The notes below the pieces were generated by a model that was not told the origin of the DNA, ran no database searches, and was given only the letters and a program-made list of their open reading frames with translations. A DNA stretch of 64,000 bases from Hydractinia symbiolongicarpus (lineage: Eukaryota > Cnidaria > Hydrozoa > Anthoathecata > Hydractiniidae), in NCBI RefSeq assembly GCF_029227915.1, contig NC_079879.1, positions 10,416,001 to 10,480,000 of the forward strand, given 5' to 3'. Both the position numbers and the translations under genes were made by a program. Positions 1-12,565 of this stretch are shown in pieces; within the stretch, counting starts at the first letter, position 1; every line of letters begins with the position of its first letter.

Positions 1-1150
1 TTTTTGACATTTTCATAGCCTAAAAATATAAAAAAAAATAAAAGTATGATCCATTCACAAACGCAAGTTGAAAACAGCATTGCAGAATGTTTTTGTATTG
101 GTAAGAACTTTTGTATTGGTTAATACTTATATTGACTCTCTGAATTTGTCAGTTACACTGTGGCTATGTTTAGTGTGATGCTAATGAGGAAACACCAAAT
201 CATCCCTCTGATGAAGGTATAGCACCTAAAACTGTTAAAAATATAGTTTTTTGTTGATAGTTTGTAGAGGAGGTTTGACTAACAGTGTGGTAAAAGTTAA
301 TCGTTATTGCTCCCTAACTTAACAGGTGCAGGCATTTTGAAGAAGTTTTACATAAATTCTATATCTCTGGTCATTAGCAACAACGCAGGGCTATGCCGTG
401 ATATCCTGAAGCCTAGTATCTGTTTTACAACTATTCCACTACTACTAAAACTTGTGTAAATTACATAATTATCGGCTAAATAATGTTGGATGGTTTATCA
501 ATGAAAAAAAATTGGGTTCTATTGATATGGAAATTTAATCTATTGTTATCTTATTGTTATCCTACATTATTATACAACAAAACAGACCGAAGGATGTTGT
601 AAAAAATAAAAATGATTGCTATGTGCTGTCCTCCTCATATCTTTTTCATTGATTCACTTCGTCGTGTTTTCCCAATGACCTGTCTGCTTTTCCAAACAAT
701 GAAAAAAGATATGTATGAAGCAGCCTTTGGCTACATCTAGGGGAAGTCAGTAAGTGTTACGACCACCACCTTACCGATAAAAAAGTTTTAATTGGCCGCA
801 AGATTAATTAAAATAAACAAATCACATAGAATTTGCATGTAGGTTTGGGGCCACACATAAATCAATCTCAGAATAAAAACCATTATCGTGACATTTGGGG
901 GGGGGGGGGGGGGGAATTCTCCGGAATCAGATACATAGCAAAAGGCAAAGTAATTTATTATAACACCAAACTTTAGATGCATTGTGTAAATGTATTGATA
1001 AGCTATTCCCTTAAATATTAGCGTGAAGTAATTAAATAATAAAAATCTTTCGCGAAGTTTTATAATACATTGCGAGAGAATGTATTGTTGATTTACTTAA
1101 AAAAATTCCAGCGCGTTTAATCTAAGAAACATACGAGAAGCATTGTTCAC
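1..1150. other. AT-rich intergenic DNA, no gene recognised
   Basis: Both strands were read and no coding region with family resemblance was seen. The only striking item is an uninterrupted run of 18 G residues at 897-914, exceptional in this AT-rich setting. The 64-codon reading frame across it on the minus strand is a proline-run artefact of that tract. Confidence 0.6.
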
Positions 1151-1156
1151 AACTAT

Positions 1157-1630
1157 TAAAGGCCACTTTTCGTTTTTAAACTTTTAAAATGGGATTTATA
1201 AAACCCTTCTATCGCCTCTTTTCTATTTTAAACTTTTAAAATGCGATCTAAAACACATTTCTATCGCCGCTATTTGTTTTAAAACTTTTAAAATGCGATT
1301 TAAAAAATATTTCTATCGCCGCTTTTTGTTTTTAAACTTTTAAAATGCGATCTAAAAAAACATTTCTATTGCTGCTATTTGTTTTTAAACTTTTAAAAAG
1401 CGATCTAAAAAAAAGTTCTATCGCCGTTTTTCGTTTTTAAACTTTTAAAATGCAATTTAAAAAAACATTTCTATCACCGCTGTTCGATTTTAAACTTTTA
1501 AAATGCAATCTAAAAAACATCTCTATTGCCACTTTTCGTTTATAAACTTTTAAAATGCAATCTAAAAAACATCTCTATCGCCGCTTTTCATTTATAAACT
1601 TTTAAAATGCGATCTAAAAAAAACGCTTAA
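1157..1630 (+). repeat. Tandem satellite, ~53-bp unit, about 9 copies
   Basis: Each unit carries the words CTATCGCCGC, TTTTTAAACTTTTAAAATGC and GATCTAAAAAA, with scattered substitutions. The same unit in reverse orientation occurs at 59113-59640, inside a TA-flanked transposable element. To the right of this array, at 1827-1836, lies GACTGTACTG followed by TA, which matches the terminus of that element, so this array is probably part of an older, more diverged copy in the opposite orientation. The matching left terminus was not found. Confidence 0.85.
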
Positions 1631-2044
1631 TTACTGCAATTAAAATTTTCAAAAGAGTTCGCGCAAAATAAATTGCTAAAATTGATCTTGCAACCAATTG
1701 TGATTAAACAATTGATCGTGTGGGGTCATTGTTTATCAGCGAGGCAATTATTTTCTTAAAAAAACAAAAGCTATTGTTCTGTGTAACTATTCATGCTCGT
1801 TTCATGTCCGTGGTAGATTACATTCAGACTGTACTGTAATAGGCCTTGTGCGTTGTTTTTTTTAAAGAATTCATTTTTATAAAAAAAGGAAAAAGTATAT
1901 CAGTAAGTTTGTAAAAGTTGGATATATGTATTTTTGTGCTGTTGTCAGACTCTGCCACAATGTCATTCACAACAACATTCGCTGAATGCCATCCTGGATT
2001 CAGAGGGCTGTGTACATCTTTTTTACAATTAAATAGGGCGCTCA

Positions 2045-2280
2045 AAAAAATTGCCAATAAGTGTATTATGCACCTTTAAGACAAAGACAGCGCCAATAAG
2101 TCGCATATAAAAGGACAAGTTAGGAGGGACACTTTTCATATTAAATTGCCGGTTGTCCTCCAAAACCGCCAACACTTTTCCGAACTCGCCTGGAACATCC
2201 TCGAAATGCAATTCCTTGTAACATACCATGCGGAAGACAATTAGGCGCTTTTTTCAGGCACTGTTCGGGTCTACGCAGGT
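2045..2280 (-). repeat. Partial copy of the GCCRATAAGYCGCAT repeat family
   Basis: Read on the minus strand, this stretch resembles 3840-3996: both contain a GTTCCRGGCGAGTTCGG word, then GACAACCGKCAATTTAAT, then a run ending in a purine-rich GCGGTTTA/GCGACTTATTGGC terminus. It is therefore an interspersed repeat and the short open frames over it are not genes. Only one end of the element is clear here. Confidence 0.6.
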
Positions 2281-2818
2281 TTTTTCAGGTGAATATTTGA
2301 ATTTTTTTTCGCCTGCACTTTTTATGGCAAATGCAGCTTATTGGTACCTCGTTTAAGACAGTCAAAATCATATTGAGTAATTACTTAATATTGATAGTAT
2401 AATGCAACTGGAGAGATTTATATTTGATATACCCTGTCAAGTGTTTCCAGGAAGGATCACAAAGGTGCTTACACAATGTTTTTAGGCTACCATTTGAGCT
2501 ACAGAAATCTGTGCAAAATTTAGCAGTCTAATTTGGATAGCAAACATCTAATTAAGTTCCATAAAAATATAATCATTTAATAAACTATGATAGAGTCAAA
2601 AATGCGTGCTCTTAACGATTGCACAATGAGAAATAATTTATTTGAAAGTAACAAAATTCTGTCAAAGCTGATCAACAACCATTTCTTAAAGGGGCTACGG
2701 TACGGCTGTTGGTTTTCGACTGAATTGACTTACACGAAAGTCGAGCTGATGGCGGCGAAAAACAAAAATGTCTCTTTTTCTGGCATGTATGTAATTTACA
2801 GACTCGAACATATAGATA

Positions 2819-3339
2819 CAGTAGACGTCTGTTAATTCGAATGCCGCCTAATTCGAACTTTCCGTTATTTCAAACAAATTGCCAAGTCCCTTGAGTTTGG
2901 TTTAATAAAGTCTTCATTCAAGTCAAACATTTCGCTAATTCGAACAGTTTTTTAGTCCCAAAAGGGCTGCATTATGCTTGTTAATTCGAAATTTTGTGTA
3001 TCGATAAATAAAATCTTTTGGGGAAACAAAAAAATGTTTTCATTTTTATTGCATCAATGGTAGCAAAGTTTCTTTCAATTTATCAATTAAATTGGCATTT
3101 CCAATAAAATGAAGTTTACAAGAAATTTGGAGGGCTTGCCCATCACCAAGCAAACAACAGTAAAAGATTTTTATAAAAAGTTGTCGTAAAGTTGTAACAA
3201 AGTTATGTTAGCATAAAACCTTTAAACGTTTATTAAAATTCTTGTTTTTTCTGAACTTCTGATAATCCAAACATTCATTAATTCGAACAAATAATCTAGT
3301 CCAATAACCTTGCATGTTCGAATTAACGGACGTCTACTG
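2819..3339. mobile_element. 521-bp MITE, TA target duplication, mariner-like termini
   Basis: The ends are inverted copies of CAGTAGACGTCYGTTAATTC (about 24 bp, one or two mismatches) and are flanked on both sides by TA (2817-2818 and 3340-3341). A CAGT start and TA duplication are typical of Tc1/mariner derivatives. The interior repeats the word TAATTCGAA and has no coding capacity, so it would depend on a transposase elsewhere. Confidence 0.85.
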
Positions 3340-3513
3340 TATATCTAGAATTTTTATCTTCTCCAGCCTTGGTCATGTTTTCATCTAGGATAAGTCTTGC
3401 TGAAATATTTCTTTGTAATATACTTTTCGAAACAAAATATTGAACTGGCTAGCAAAGTGCGCTGGTCTTTTCATTGCGCTAAATTTTTAAATTTTTAAAA
3501 CGTGCACAGGAAC

Positions 3514-3996
3514 GAGGGTGCCGATAAGCCGCATATGCTGTAAAAAGTGTGGGCGTTTTCGGGCAAGTTTGGCGTTTTAAAAAAAAATCAGGTATTTGCC
3601 CGAAAAAACCTGCATAGTTCCGAACAATGCCCGAAAAAAAAGATTCACCATAAATGACTTTCGAAGAATTATTTAAAAAAGTATAAAAATTAAAATGAAC
3701 TAACTATATGGTAGCTAAGTTCTTAAAAGAACTGTTTTTTATGGTTTTTGATAAGATTTACTTGATAAATAACTTATATATAAACTTTATTACCTCCTTT
3801 CTCTTCAAGCGCGTTCTTTCAACTGTCGTCCGCCATGTTTATGTTACAAGGTGTTGCATTTCGGGAATGTTCCGGGCGAGTTCGGGCGTGTTCGGGAAAG
3901 TGCGGGTGATTTCGGCGGACAACCGTCAATTTAATTCGAAAAGTCACCCAAACTCACCCTTATATATGTGGGCGTTTGCGGTTTAACGGCACCCTC
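3514..3996. mobile_element. 483-bp MITE with GAGGGTGCCG termini
   Basis: The left end GAGGGTGCCGATAAGCCGCA and the right end (reverse complement GAGGGTGCCGTTAAACCGCA) form about 20-bp imperfect inverted repeats. A GTTCGGGCRWGTTYGGG motif recurs near both ends. The 92-codon frame across the right half is a by-product: the same DNA occurs, diverged, at 2045-2280. No target duplication is clear. Confidence 0.7.
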
Positions 3997-4855
3997 TTGC
4001 ACTCAGGATATACGGAATGTGAGCATTTTAACCGGTTTGTAGCCCCTTTAATATATAATACATGACAAAATTTGGCAAAAGGAATCCTAATTTAGCCAAT
4101 TATGTCTCTGATATCTTTAAAATGCGTATATCTAGCTACAAGGCTTGAAATGCTTAATTAGGTGAAGAATTGTTAAAATAGGCATTAAAAAAACTTGACT
4201 TGTGGACCACAAAGCAGCTAAAAGCTTCAGCACTTTTTTTCATCGCATAATTAACATTCTTTTTTTACAAAGGTAAAATCATTAATTTTTTGGCTTGAAT
4301 TTGATCTAAAGGCTGAACTTGGCTTGGCTGAGTCATCCTAAATATAGTCTCTACAGCGTGTATAACCAGTCTACCATATCTTACTCTGAATTTGCAGAAC
4401 TGCCTAAATGGGGAGGGCCCATTAGCAGTTTTCCTGACTAAACTAGCTAGCCATTAGCCTCCCCTTTTCATTGAAGAGTTCTTACTTAAGGTTTAGCTAG
4501 GTAGGGTATTTGTGTCACAGAAAAAATGTGCTATATACCTTTTCCAGTAAACTTTTTTGCGAGTCCAATCCAATGCAACAAGAGAATTCAAGGACTATTG
4601 ATTTCGTGTTAACAAATCACGAAGTTTCCGCACTTTAACGTAGTGTATGTTTTTCGATTATCAAATAGATAGATTAAATTATTAGGTTAAAAGCGTGCTG
4701 ATGGAGAGTGGTAAACATTGATCACCTGACAAACTTGTGAGAAAACGAAACTGAATTGTGGCAGAAGTTATAGTTTAACAAACAAGCACAACACACTCTC
4801 CAATCCAACCAACAGTGCAGCTAATCATAATTTACATAGGCGAAGTGAATAAAAT
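3997..4855. other. Intergenic region upstream of the first cathepsin Z gene
   Basis: No coding exon or repeat was recognised. The last few hundred bases should contain the promoter of the cathepsin gene that starts at 4856, but no TATA or initiator element can be defended from sequence alone. Confidence 0.5.
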
Positions 4856-7814
4856 ATGAAATCTTTGTATATATTATGTGCTGTGATTTCCATTGCAAAT
4901 GGCTATTACTTTAAAGATGATTCATGCTACAACCCTGGTTATGACAAAGGCGTTAAAGAAGTCGTGTACGTAAAACCATAATTCTATCTATTAATTTTTG
5001 TGTCTCTGTCCGCTAGTCATTGTTGCTACATTATTTATTTACTCTATTGAAATGTACTGGAATGTATAGAAAGTGATACTAAGAGAAAGCAGAACCACAT
5101 CGGATAAATTAGCCAATCACTGATATGTTTTCAGGATCCAAAATTCAGTTAAACTGACTTTTCTCAGCTGTTTTTTTTTTTAGTAATTTCACAAATTTAA
5201 GTAAAGCTTTTTCTTGAACTGTATTATTTCAAGTTACAACAGTTTTTCGATATTGTATGGATTTGTCCCCATCATTTTAAACCAAAAACATTTGAATTAC
5301 TTGTCTAGCTTATAATCTGCCAACTCCGTGAAAAAAACACATTTAACGTCCTTATATCCATATCGTCAACATATCGGTTATTTCAAATTTTTATTATCAT
5401 AGCGCTATCTGTCACAAACTGTTCGGGCGTATGACAAGAGAAAAACCCATTTATTAGTGGACAAATAAGCCGGATCCAACATGTACTATCATCTGATGAA
5501 GCCGTGATGGCTCCTTCAACTCCATGAAATTTGAAAAATGAGTTTTCTTGCTTTCTGATGACTAGCAAAAATAATTTAAAAATTTAAATATTCATTAGAA
5601 AACATTCTCGACTCATTGGGCCATCAGAGAAGGTATAACATGACCATAATTATAATCAATTAAGTGAGATAACAAAATATATCAATAGGTATAGCTGGCT
5701 GAACTTCCGCCAAATTTTTGTCATACACGAGTTCTGGCACCCCTAAAATGATTAAGTTGTAGTATCAACCCCCCTGAATCGAATTCATTCATTAAAAATG
5801 GTAGACAGAGCTGTGGTAAGTTGTTATAGGCTTCGAAAGCGGTTTCCGGAGTTATCGGATTCACGGAGTTGCCAGATTATAGCTAGCTGTGGTTAATATT
5901 TTTCGACAAAGTTCTTTTTCAATTTTTTTCTTTTTTATATTTATGTAGACTTACCAAAAGACCACATGAAACCATTGATGTAAAAAGCTTACCGAAAGAG
6001 TATGATAGTAGAACAATAAATGGTAAAAACATGGCTAGCACAACACGAAATCAACATATTCCTCAATACTGCGGTTCTTGTTGGGCACATGGTACAACAA
6101 GTGCATTAGCTGACAGAATAAACATCATGAGGAAAGGAGCTTGGCCTTCAGCTTACTTGTCAGTTCAAAATGTCTTAGACTGTGGTGAGTTTTGTCTTGG
6201 CAATTAAATAAATTTACAACTTCCCTATTTTTCTTAATTAACACTGATACCGCATAATTTTTTTGATTTTGCTTATAGCAAATGCAGGGACTTGTCATGG
6301 TGGTGGTATGATCAGCGTATACAAATACGCTCATGACAAAGGAATTCCAGATGAAACTTGTAATAATTATCAAGCTAAAGACCAAGAATGTAATACCTTT
6401 AATCAATGTGGAACATGTTCAACATTTGGTGAATGTCATGTCATCAAGAATTACACATTATTCAGAATTTCTGAATATGGTAAGTTCAGCAGATATTTGG
6501 TGATTTATAAAATGTTTACATTTTTGCATATTGAAACATCATTATTAATTTTGATGTTTCAATTTTGCTATAATCCTGACAGGCTTTTTTGAAAAAGTAA
6601 CTTAAACAATCAATGAAATACAATTCCACACCTTCCTGTAGAAAACTTATAACATTCAATGCGATTTACAGCAGAAGTCATTTAACAGGCTATATTTTTT
6701 ACATGAAAAAACAAAATAGCATTTGGTTGTCATTTATAACCTGCAATTTATGATATATTTCTTCATTTAGTTTTAAGGTTTCGTATAAGGTCGAGATAAT
6801 TGAAGTTAAAATGTTAAAAACAGTGTGATTTGAATTAATTATAAAATATTTAAAAGAAAAAAAAGATTTTGTGTGTGTTGAATATTTCACAGAATTTTCT
6901 TGAAGAATGCTTGATGCAATAACATCCTTTTTTATGACGAACCAAGTTGATAAGAAAATTTGTGTCATCCTAAGAAACTGCTTGCCAGGCTAAAATTTGA
7001 AAAGTTATTCAACCAAGACTTAAACCCAGTAATAATAAATAATAAAAATAGAAGGAAGTGTCAGCCGCAACAATCAAAAAAAAAATGAAAAGCGTAACAT
7101 TTTTTCCTTAGCAGCTGATGCCGACATAAAAAAGAAATAGAGTTTGAGAGAGTTTGTTTTAATAAAAACTGTAAATTATAGAGGGTTTCCACTGCTAGGC
7201 TATTGGATATATAGATTAATTAAAAAAATCTTGCATGCACAGTAGGCTTCGTATAATGAACTGTTAAACGAATCAAAAGTAAAGCTTTTGATAAATATTT
7301 ACGTCAAATGCGAACGTGTTCAAATTAACTCAACTGAAAAATCCAATCCCTATGAAATCTAAATTTATCATTTAAAGTGATTTTTATTGGTAATTATAAG
7401 CAAACATTGCGCATTAATGTGTTTTTGTTTTTTATAAAATTACCATTTTATTAATGTATAGGATCTGTGTCAGGCCGTGAAAAGATGATGGCTGAAATAT
7501 ATCAACGTGGCCCTGTAGCATGCTCAATTATGGCCACTCCTAAATTGGACGCATACACAGGTGGTGTGTATTCTGAATATCATCTTCTTTCGATATCTAA
7601 CCACATTATCTCTATTCACGGGTGGGGTGTTGATGATAATGGTATTGAATATTGGATTGGACGAAACTCGTGGGGCCAACCGTGGGGTGAGCAAGGATGG
7701 TTTCGTATTGTTACTTCTACTTACAAAAGCGGCGAGGGAGGCTACTACAATTTAGGAGTAGAACAAGACTGTGCATTTGCTGTCCCAATTTTACCGAAAT
7801 CATGGAGAGTGTAA
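4856..7814 (+). CDS. CTSZ: Cathepsin Z (cathepsin X)-like cysteine protease, copy 1
   Basis: Four exons join in frame: 4856-4965, 5949-6184, 6279-6479 and 7462-7814, all with GT-AG junctions, giving 299 residues, close to the usual family length (about 300). Residues 1-16 look like a signal peptide; a short pro-region follows, as is typical of cathepsin Z. The HIP mini-loop motif peculiar to cathepsin X is at residues 73-75, directly before the active-site segment QYCGSCW (catalytic Cys81); the catalytic His230 is in NHIIS and Asn251 in RNSWG. Members of this family are lysosomal or secreted papain-fold carboxypeptidases. Exon 2 is essentially identical to that of the downstream copy at 13735, while exons 1 and 4 have diverged. 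No lesion is seen, so the gene looks functional. An ATTAAA near 7959 could serve as poly(A) signal. Confidence 0.93.
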
Positions 7815-8624
7815 TTCTTTTACGTACTTATTTTTTGTATATTTAAACGTATGGACAATCTCCTCGTATAATCTAACATTAAAGCCAATTATGTTATCTT
7901 TCTAATTTATGTTTTTGTATGGTATTTCACGTCTTGGCATTTGTATAAAAATTTTTTATTAAAGCTCTCACCGGAAATAATGATTTTTGTATTCCCTAAA
8001 TTCCTAGGAGCCTGTCCTTTAGGCAGGTCCTACTCAAACCCAAAGTTGTCAAGTCAATTACCGTCGACTGACAAAAAACGTTTAAATCAATCCTGCTTTT
8101 AACGTCGGTCGGCGTCGATTACATATCTTTTCCATGACTCGGCTCGCAGCCACAGGTGTAAAACGCTGGAAAATTCTCACTAGGGCAACAAAGATCTGGC
8201 AAGACCTGCTTGGGGGTATGCAACGTCTTTGCCGAACCATTACTAAATTGAATGTGACAGTACATCATATTATTTTTTACATATTGAGAAACATTATTTT
8301 GATTCAAATTTATTGCAAAATTGATAACACAGAAACTTTGTCAAGAAAAATGCTTCTAAACTCCCAAGAACTTCATAACACTAACCAAATAATAAAACCA
8401 ACCTACCAATACTCAAGCCTTTTTCTTAATGCCATACAACACCTAAATTTTTCCCAACATAGTAGTCAATAAGGCCCGTGGAAAAATCCAGTTAGGAATA
8501 AAAGAACAATAAAATAAATCCACGATTTAAATTTCGTTGACGTCAGCAAAGCCCCCTGGTGCATTCAAAGTTCCCATCAATCCTATTCTCCTGTTGAACG
8601 TAAAGCAGATAAGATCTACCGTAT
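7815..8624. other. Intergenic, no gene recognised
   Basis: The 112-codon plus-strand frame at 8134-8472 has no recognisable family features and low-complexity composition. I treat it as spurious. Confidence 0.5.
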
Positions 8625-9170
8625 TAGCGAGCATTTACCTTGGCGATGAACCAATTTTTTTATATTTTTTTTTGCGAGCATTAAATTTGGCGATGCCGAA
8701 AACATCTTAAATTTGGCGCGCATTTAATTTCACAATGACCATTTTGACTTAAATTTGACGTGCATTTAACTTGGCGATGTAAAGACTTTCTTTCATTTTT
8801 TTATGTTACTTACAAATTTTATCTTAACAGCTTTAGAGAACAGAAAAGATAAAATAAAATTTAAACAAGAGCATGCTTTATGTTAAAACAAAGAAGGTCA
8901 TGTAAAATTTAGTTGAGTTTTCTTTGTCGTCTTCGTCGTCAATGATTAGTCGAATGCGTTATGTCGAATGCGTTTCTGTTGAATATTTTTGTCTGCAACA
9001 GATTTCTTCATGGATTAATTCTGGCGAAGGAGAAAAATAAATTTGGCGAACACTTAATTTGACGATGAAAAAAATTAAATTTGGCGAGCTTTTATTTTAG
9101 CGATGGATGAAAAAAATTAAATTTGGCTATCGAGGACTTAATTTGGCGATTTCAGACGAAAAATTTAGTG
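8625..9170. repeat. Degenerate repeat rich in ATTTGGCGA words
   Basis: The word TTGGCGA (or TTGGCGC) preceded by an A/T-rich tract recurs roughly ten times at uneven spacing, alternating with GCGAGCATTTA or GAGCATTAAAT. This looks like an old MITE or subterminal-repeat region. No coding sequence and no clean termini were found. Confidence 0.5.
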
Positions 9171-9848
9171 TTTGCTAAAATTATTATGAATAAAGTATTT
9201 ACACTTTTATAGTCCTGGCATGACAAGATCTGGGTTTGTACCATATTAGTATTACTGTTTTAAATCTGTAAATTGCTACAAATCGATCTCTTTTGTATCA
9301 ATCAATCAACATTAAATTTATCTGTCTATATTTGTAAGCAAACTAAAAAACTCCGCTGCTAGAAAAAGAAATGAATGTTTTGCCTGCTATTCTGCAATTT
9401 TTCCATCCACAATATACTAAAAGAAGTCTGCATCCATGTTCACGGTAATATGGTTGTGTTGTAGTTTTGTGATTCCTGAGAAGGATTATCTTTATTTATC
9501 ACTACTTTTTGTATTTCACCATTTCACTACTATTCCCCGACATTCAAAAGCGATTTAAAGGGGAATTAAGCCCAAATTTTTTTTCTTCGGAAATATCTTT
9601 TACAAACCCTACTTATTTTAATGGTATATAAAAAAAATTGAAATTCTTTGAATTTACATCCCTTTTCTAGCATAAAAGTTGACAAAAGTAATCGCCATGT
9701 TTAAATCATAAAAAATCTGCGATGGAGACCTATGACGTATTATACGCTCATTTCAATTTTTTGATCTCTTCATCTTTTTTAAAGTTGTTTACACAATGTG
9801 AACAAACGTAACAGCGTATTTGCTGATGTTATCTTTCTTCCAAAAACG

Positions 9849-10121
9849 ATGCCTACTTGTAAAGCTTATGGCTGTAGAAATAGTACTGGGAAAGGAGAGG
9901 TGAAGAAGTCTTTTTTTATGATTCCTCGACCGAACAGTAACGAAGGAAAGTTCCGTTGTTTGAGATGGATAAACAACATGGGTCGTGCCGATGTGAACAT
10001 CAATACGTTGAAATTTGGTAAAGACGCTGTGTTATGCGAAGATCATTTTCACCCAGATTGTTTAAAAAAAGAAATAACATTGCCAGAATATTTTACGAAA
10101 AGAAAAGAGAAAGAGGCTTAG
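9849..10121 (+). CDS. THAP-type zinc-finger protein of the Kolobok-like element
   Basis: The THAP domain fills nearly all 90 residues. The zinc ligands of the C2CH pattern are visible: CKAYGC close to the N-terminus and CEDHF after about 45 residues, with the conserved tryptophan in LRWINN and an LPEYF segment near the end. THAP domains bind DNA and in transposons recognise element ends. The start is placed at 9849 because THAP domains begin within a few residues of the first cysteine; 9798 is the other in-frame ATG. Just after the domain the frame meets a stop at 10119, yet the next frame continues with a family-typical LVPGAVPTKFSHK segment, so a frameshift near 10110 has probably cut the protein short. 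Confidence 0.7.
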   Translation: MPTCKAYGCRNSTGKGEVKKSFFMIPRPNSNEGKFRCLRWINNMGRADVNINTLKFGKDAVLCEDHFHPDCLKKEITLPEYFTKRKEKEA

Positions 10122-10624
10122 TACCGGGGGCAGTGCCAACAAAATTTTCGCACAAAACATACGATTAAATAAACATGGACGGCACAAAACATTTACAGCA
10201 ACGAAAATTATCTGTTAGACGAAATGAAGAATTAGCACGTTCTGAAGTTGGTCACTTTTTTCTAACATATAATTACATCAGTTTTCTTTCTATTTTTTAT
10301 CTAGACTACCTCTGGAGTGTTTTCAAATGATATTGTTTAGGTCCTGTTTACACTGAGTTGTATTTAATTTTGTGTTTTGCGGCTTATCGGCCATCTGCTA
10401 ACGGAAAACGAAGTTTCTCAAAACGAAACTGTGAATGTTCAAACAAATCCAACTTTGGTTGAAGAAGAAACCATCATGATCATAAATGTGAAGGATGTAA
10501 GTCACGCTGTAACCATAGTCACAAGAAAAAAAGATAGTCTAGTTGCGTGGACCGTCGGCATTGTTTACGCGAACTATCCTCAATCAGCCTGGGACGGCCC
10601 GCTCATCCTGCACAGAAGTTCAAA

Positions 10625-11734
10625 ATGGCGGCGCATGCAGGAAGAGACTACCTTGCAGGCGAAGATCTTGATGATTTATTTGAGTTACTTGAAGGCGGTT
10701 TTCTTGATGAAGATGTGGATTTTAATGTGGAATTAGATGCTGCGATAACGGAAGTGGAAGCTTACGAAGAAGTTGGGTATCCTTGTCAGGATTGTGATAA
10801 AATTTGTAAAAGAAGAACAAATTTTTGAAAAAGCTACACCCTTTGAAGTTGAAAGTACTTATCACGAAGAGTGCTGAGATATGCCTTGGTGATCAAATGT
10901 TTACCCAAATCAACCAGGGAAGTGTTTCGTGATTTCAAAGTTTCTAATGATGATGCGGTCAAACTTTGGGAAAAACTGAAGCCAATCATTGGAAAGTATA
11001 ACGGTGATGCAGAAGATTTTTATGAAAACTTTTATGGTCTATTGAAAGATAACTTGCTTCCATCAAAATTTGAGGACACTACTTTGAGCAATATTATTCT
11101 AACAGAACTTGCAAATCATGTTTTAATTCATCTTTCGGGTAATGATAAAGTTGTCGATTCTGTAACTGAAGCTGTAACACCTATCTCGGAGAATGAACAA
11201 AAAAGCCTGCAATATGTGGCTGGATTTATCGTTCACAAGCTTTGTACAAAATTCCGTTTTTCGAAAAAGTCTCAACAAAGTGAATTCAACAAACAGGCTG
11301 TATCAATCCTACAAGCATGCAAAGTTGACTGTGATGATTCACAGACATTGATCAATATACGCGACCGTGGTGGCTTGTGGAGAGTGAACAAACAAATACA
11401 AGAACTTTTTCGAGAATGTGAAAAAATGTTTCGGTTGAAAACTTCAAATTTCAGCACAACACTAAATTGTCAAGACCTTGTTAAAAATATGCTCAAAAAC
11501 TGTTCTGTACTTTCCAATTTCAAAAGTGTCTGTTATACCATTGATCCACAAGTCAGTAAAGAAGTCAGTATGAATCTTCTGGAACGCATGCTTACTATGT
11601 TTACAAGAGTTCGCAGCTTTTCCTATGCTAGAGACATACGTGAAAAACATAAGGCTGCTAAAAAACTTGCAAAGAAAAGATCATTCAGAACTGAAATTAA
11701 AAAAGCCAGTAGCAGCAAAGACATGGGTCACTGA
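10625..11734 (+). pseudogene. Zinc-finger/transposase-like protein of the Kolobok-like element, frameshifted
   Basis: Two stretches belong together: 10625-10828, starting MAAHAGRDYL, acidic, and ending in a partial zinc finger (YPCQDCDKICKRR), and 10871-11734, a 287-codon open region. A stop and frame change between 10828 and 10871 separates them. The second part contains LQYVAGFIVHKLC followed by a RGGLWRV segment, a pattern I associate with C-terminal regions of uncharacterised cnidarian transposon-derived proteins. I cannot name the catalytic residues. It could be the transposase proper or an accessory protein. The DNA around its start (10505-10640) is repeated in inverted orientation at 12551-12675. 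Confidence 0.55.
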
Positions 11735-11775
11735 TTCATCTAGTTCCGGGCATGAACTATAAAATCTGCCACAAT

Positions 11776-12234
11776 GGCTATTTTTATAGCCACACATGTG
11801 ATAAAAAAAACATTACACATGGCTAAAAATCACAATAAAAATTCATTCCTTTTTTTTTTTTTTTTTCTGGTTGAACTAAAAAGAAGGATCCCTCACAGTA
11901 CGATTTAGAGGTGCCGTGTGAGAAATCCTGTTACTTCATTTACGGTCAATTTAAGATATCAGGATTCCTCTGATTTTCCTGTAAATATATGCGTGAGTAA
12001 TTCTGACGCGTTTTGAAAAAGTGACAACATTGCAATTTTTCCATAGCTAATAGCTTTCACAAAATAATAGATAGATGGGACATAGAAAAAATAAACATAC
12101 ATACTCATCCAATAACCATCTCCTAAAGTGATCCAATGATAGAACAAAGCATCTCCAGTCCCACAATATAAAGAAAACTAGATAAAATTGTCAATTAATA
12201 ACATTTTTTTAAATGTGTGGCTATAAAAATAGCC
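11776..12234. mobile_element. Nested MITE, GGCTATTTTTATAGCC ends
   Basis: Both ends carry the 16-bp palindrome GGCTATTTTTATAGCC (11776-11791; reverse complement at 12219-12234), followed inward by ACACAT and an A-rich or T-rich run, so the arms form an inverted repeat of about 30 bp. The interior is non-coding. Its right end cuts the minus-strand THAP reading frame, whose last codons and stop come from the MITE itself, so the insertion postdates the Kolobok-like element. Confidence 0.75.
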
Positions 12235-12565
12235 GTTTTGTTGGAGTTGGGTAAACCCATATTTGATCCTCTGAGAAATGACGTTCACAAATAAACAATT
12301 TGAACGTGGAAATGCGACGTCTCAGCTCGTCATCTACCTCCCTATATTTCGTGATGATATTGATGAGCTTCTTTCCCCATTTTTTGTTTACTTCATTATT
12401 TGGCAACGGAACTTTGAAAATACTGATGTCTTTATTTCTCCTCGATACAGAGCATCCATATATAGCACAATTTTCACCAGCATAGTAAAATCTTGTACGA
12501 AAAACACCTAAAGTCGAAATAAAAACACCAAACTAAGTACACACAACACCCAAAAAATGCGCCAT
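12221..12565 (-). pseudogene. Second THAP-domain gene, minus strand, truncated by MITE
   Basis: The conceptual product has CAIYGC near the N-terminus and CERHFSEDQ after about 60 residues, with KKWGKKL supplying the conserved tryptophan: the THAP C2CH pattern. A possible model has a tiny first exon (12550-12565, ATGGCGCATT...) joined to an exon starting at 12507 through a GT-AG intron of only 42 bases, which would give a family-like FYYAGENC lead-in; the short intron makes this uncertain. The frame ends at 12221 inside the nested MITE, so the rest of the protein is lost. It lies convergent to the plus-strand genes of the same element. Confidence 0.6.

Noticed and set aside
2029-3986. Two ORFs sharing DNRQFN-type sequence on opposite strands
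   Set aside because: The similarity is in an interspersed repeat and extends beyond the ORFs; a shared gene family is not supported.
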